Both the position numbers and the translations under genes were made by a program. Shown here piece after piece: positions 5,659 through 6,326 of a stretch of 6,326 nucleotides of DNA (positions within the stretch are counted from its first letter, which is position 1; the number at the start of each line of letters is the position of its first letter). Where the stretch lies: assembly GCA_903896775.1 (NCBI GenBank), contig CAITZE010000191.1:1-6326 (forward strand), in the 5' to 3' direction. The DNA is from an uncultured bacterium (GTDB lineage: Bacteria > Pseudomonadota > Alphaproteobacteria > Rhodospirillales > Rhodospirillaceae). The notes under the pieces were generated by a model. That model had not been told where the DNA came from and did no database searches. It saw nothing but the letters and a program-made list of their open reading frames with translations.

Positions 5659-6326
5659 CAAAGCCGCAGCGAACTGCGCGTTTTCCTGGATGAACTTGAA
5701 GCGTTCTTCCGGTTTACGGCCCATAAGCTGCTCCACCAGCTTTGCGGTCGCGCGCTGCGCGCTCTTCTCCTCGGGACCTGCCAGTAGAACCTTGAGCAAG
5801 GTCCGCCGTCCCGGATCCATGGTGGTTTCTTTGAGCTGGCCCGGCGGCATTTCGCCAAGACCTTTGAAGCGGCTGACTTCGACTTTGCCGCGCGCATCAA
5901 AAGCTGTCGCCATTAGCCGGTCTTTATCGGCATCGTCCATGGCGTAAATCGTCGTGCCGCGCTGGGTTAAGCGATAGAGCGGCGGCAGGGCGAGATAGAG
6001 GTGACCGTTGTCGATCAGCTCGGGCATCTCGCGATAGAAGAACGTCATCAAGAGACTGGCGATGTGAGCGCCGTCGACGTCGGCGTCGGTCATGATGATG
6101 ATTTTCTCATAGCGCAGTTTGCTCTCGTCGTAGCGCTCGCGAATGCCGCAACCCAGCGCTTCGATCAAATCCTGAATTTCCTGATTGGCGCGCATCTTGT
6201 CATCGGTGGCTGAAGCCACATTGAGGATCTTGCCGCGCAAGGGCAGTACGGCTTGGGTCTCGCGGCTACGGGCCTGTTTGGCCGAGCCGCCGGCGGAATC
6301 GCCTTCGACGATGAACAGCTCGGTGC
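5650..6326 (-). CDS. parE: DNA topoisomerase IV subunit B (ParE), C-terminal part; N-terminus beyond window edge
   Basis: The ATPase/TOPRIM subunit of topoisomerase IV, which pairs with ParC to decatenate daughter chromosomes. The visible 224 residues begin inside the TOPRIM domain with TELFIVEGDSAGGSAKQARS, the EGDSAGG motif carrying the catalytic Glu. LPLRGKILNVASATDDKMRA follows, then the metal-binding TDADVDGAHI (near 6064-6093) and FKGLGEM (near 5857-5877). The end is the conserved RFKFIQENAQF shortly before the stop TAA (5652-5650). The LRGKILNVASA wording and the absence of the long insertion seen in some GyrB proteins favour ParE over GyrB. The frame stays open to the right edge, so most of the protein (ATPase and transducer domains) lies outside. 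The TTG at 6240 is an internal Leu, not a start. Confidence 0.94.
   Translation of the reverse strand, partial: TELFIVEGDSAGGSAKQARSRETQAVLPLRGKILNVASATDDKMRANQEIQDLIEALGCGIRERYDESKLRYEKIIIMTDADVDGAHIASLLMTFFYREMPELIDNGHLYLALPPLYRLTQRGTTIYAMDDADKDRLMATAFDARGKVEVSRFKGLGEMPPGQLKETTMDPGRRTLLKVLLAGPEEKSAQRATAKLVEQLMGRKPEERFKFIQENAQFAAALDI

Noticed and set aside
5475..5900. 141-residue minus-strand frame bridging parE and the secreted-protein gene
   Set aside because: It is a different frame from both genes; overlap with ParE coding sequence on the same strand shows it is a shadow, not a fusion.
1..6326. CRISPR array, insertion sequence, phage or toxin-antitoxin genes, tRNA
   Set aside because: No regularly spaced repeats, transposase or integrase motifs, paired terminal repeats or tRNA-like cloverleaf were seen. 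All coding space is accounted for by ordinary chromosomal genes.

Overview
The window (about 6.3 kb, GC-rich) looks like chromosomal DNA of an alphaproteobacterium. This rests on the alphaproteobacterial character of the ParE C-terminus, a valine-catabolism hydrolase typical of aerobic heterotrophs, and an EmrAB-type pump of a kind common in Rhizobiales and relatives. The order cannot be fixed from sequence alone. No insertion sequence, phage gene, CRISPR array, tRNA or rRNA was seen, and coding style is fairly even across the window.

Layout. (1) Positions 1-607, minus strand: a TetR/AcrR-family repressor whose last residues run off the left edge. (2) Positions 608-741: a compact divergent control region. 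Two overlapping TATAAT boxes face opposite ways, and a 16-bp inverted repeat (14 of 16 positions matching) flanks them. (3) Positions 742-1875 and 1913-3478, plus strand: an EmrA-like membrane fusion protein and an EmrB-like 14-TM transporter, closed by a strong intrinsic terminator at 3508-3538. (4) Positions 3556-4626 and 4638-5186, plus strand: a 3-hydroxyisobutyryl-CoA hydrolase and a tightly linked 182-residue protein of unknown function that starts with TTG. (5) Positions 5183-5566, minus strand: a small secreted protein with four cysteines in its mature part. Its stop codon overlaps the stop of the preceding convergent gene. (6) Positions 5650-6326, minus strand: the C-terminal part of topoisomerase IV subunit B (parE), running off the right edge.

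How the genes work together. The regulator, paired operators and pump form a self-contained inducible efflux cassette: the repressor probably controls itself and the pump from the shared region, and an inducer would release both. EmrA would bridge EmrB to an outer-membrane channel that is not encoded here. The hydrolase pair is a separate unit with a metabolic role (valine degradation). parE is housekeeping.

I see no strong evidence for a wholly new system. The points most worth a second look are the symmetric divergent operator/promoter, the variant EmrB signature, the unknown gene coupled to the hydrolase, the four-cysteine secreted protein, and the duplicated stop region at the end of parE.
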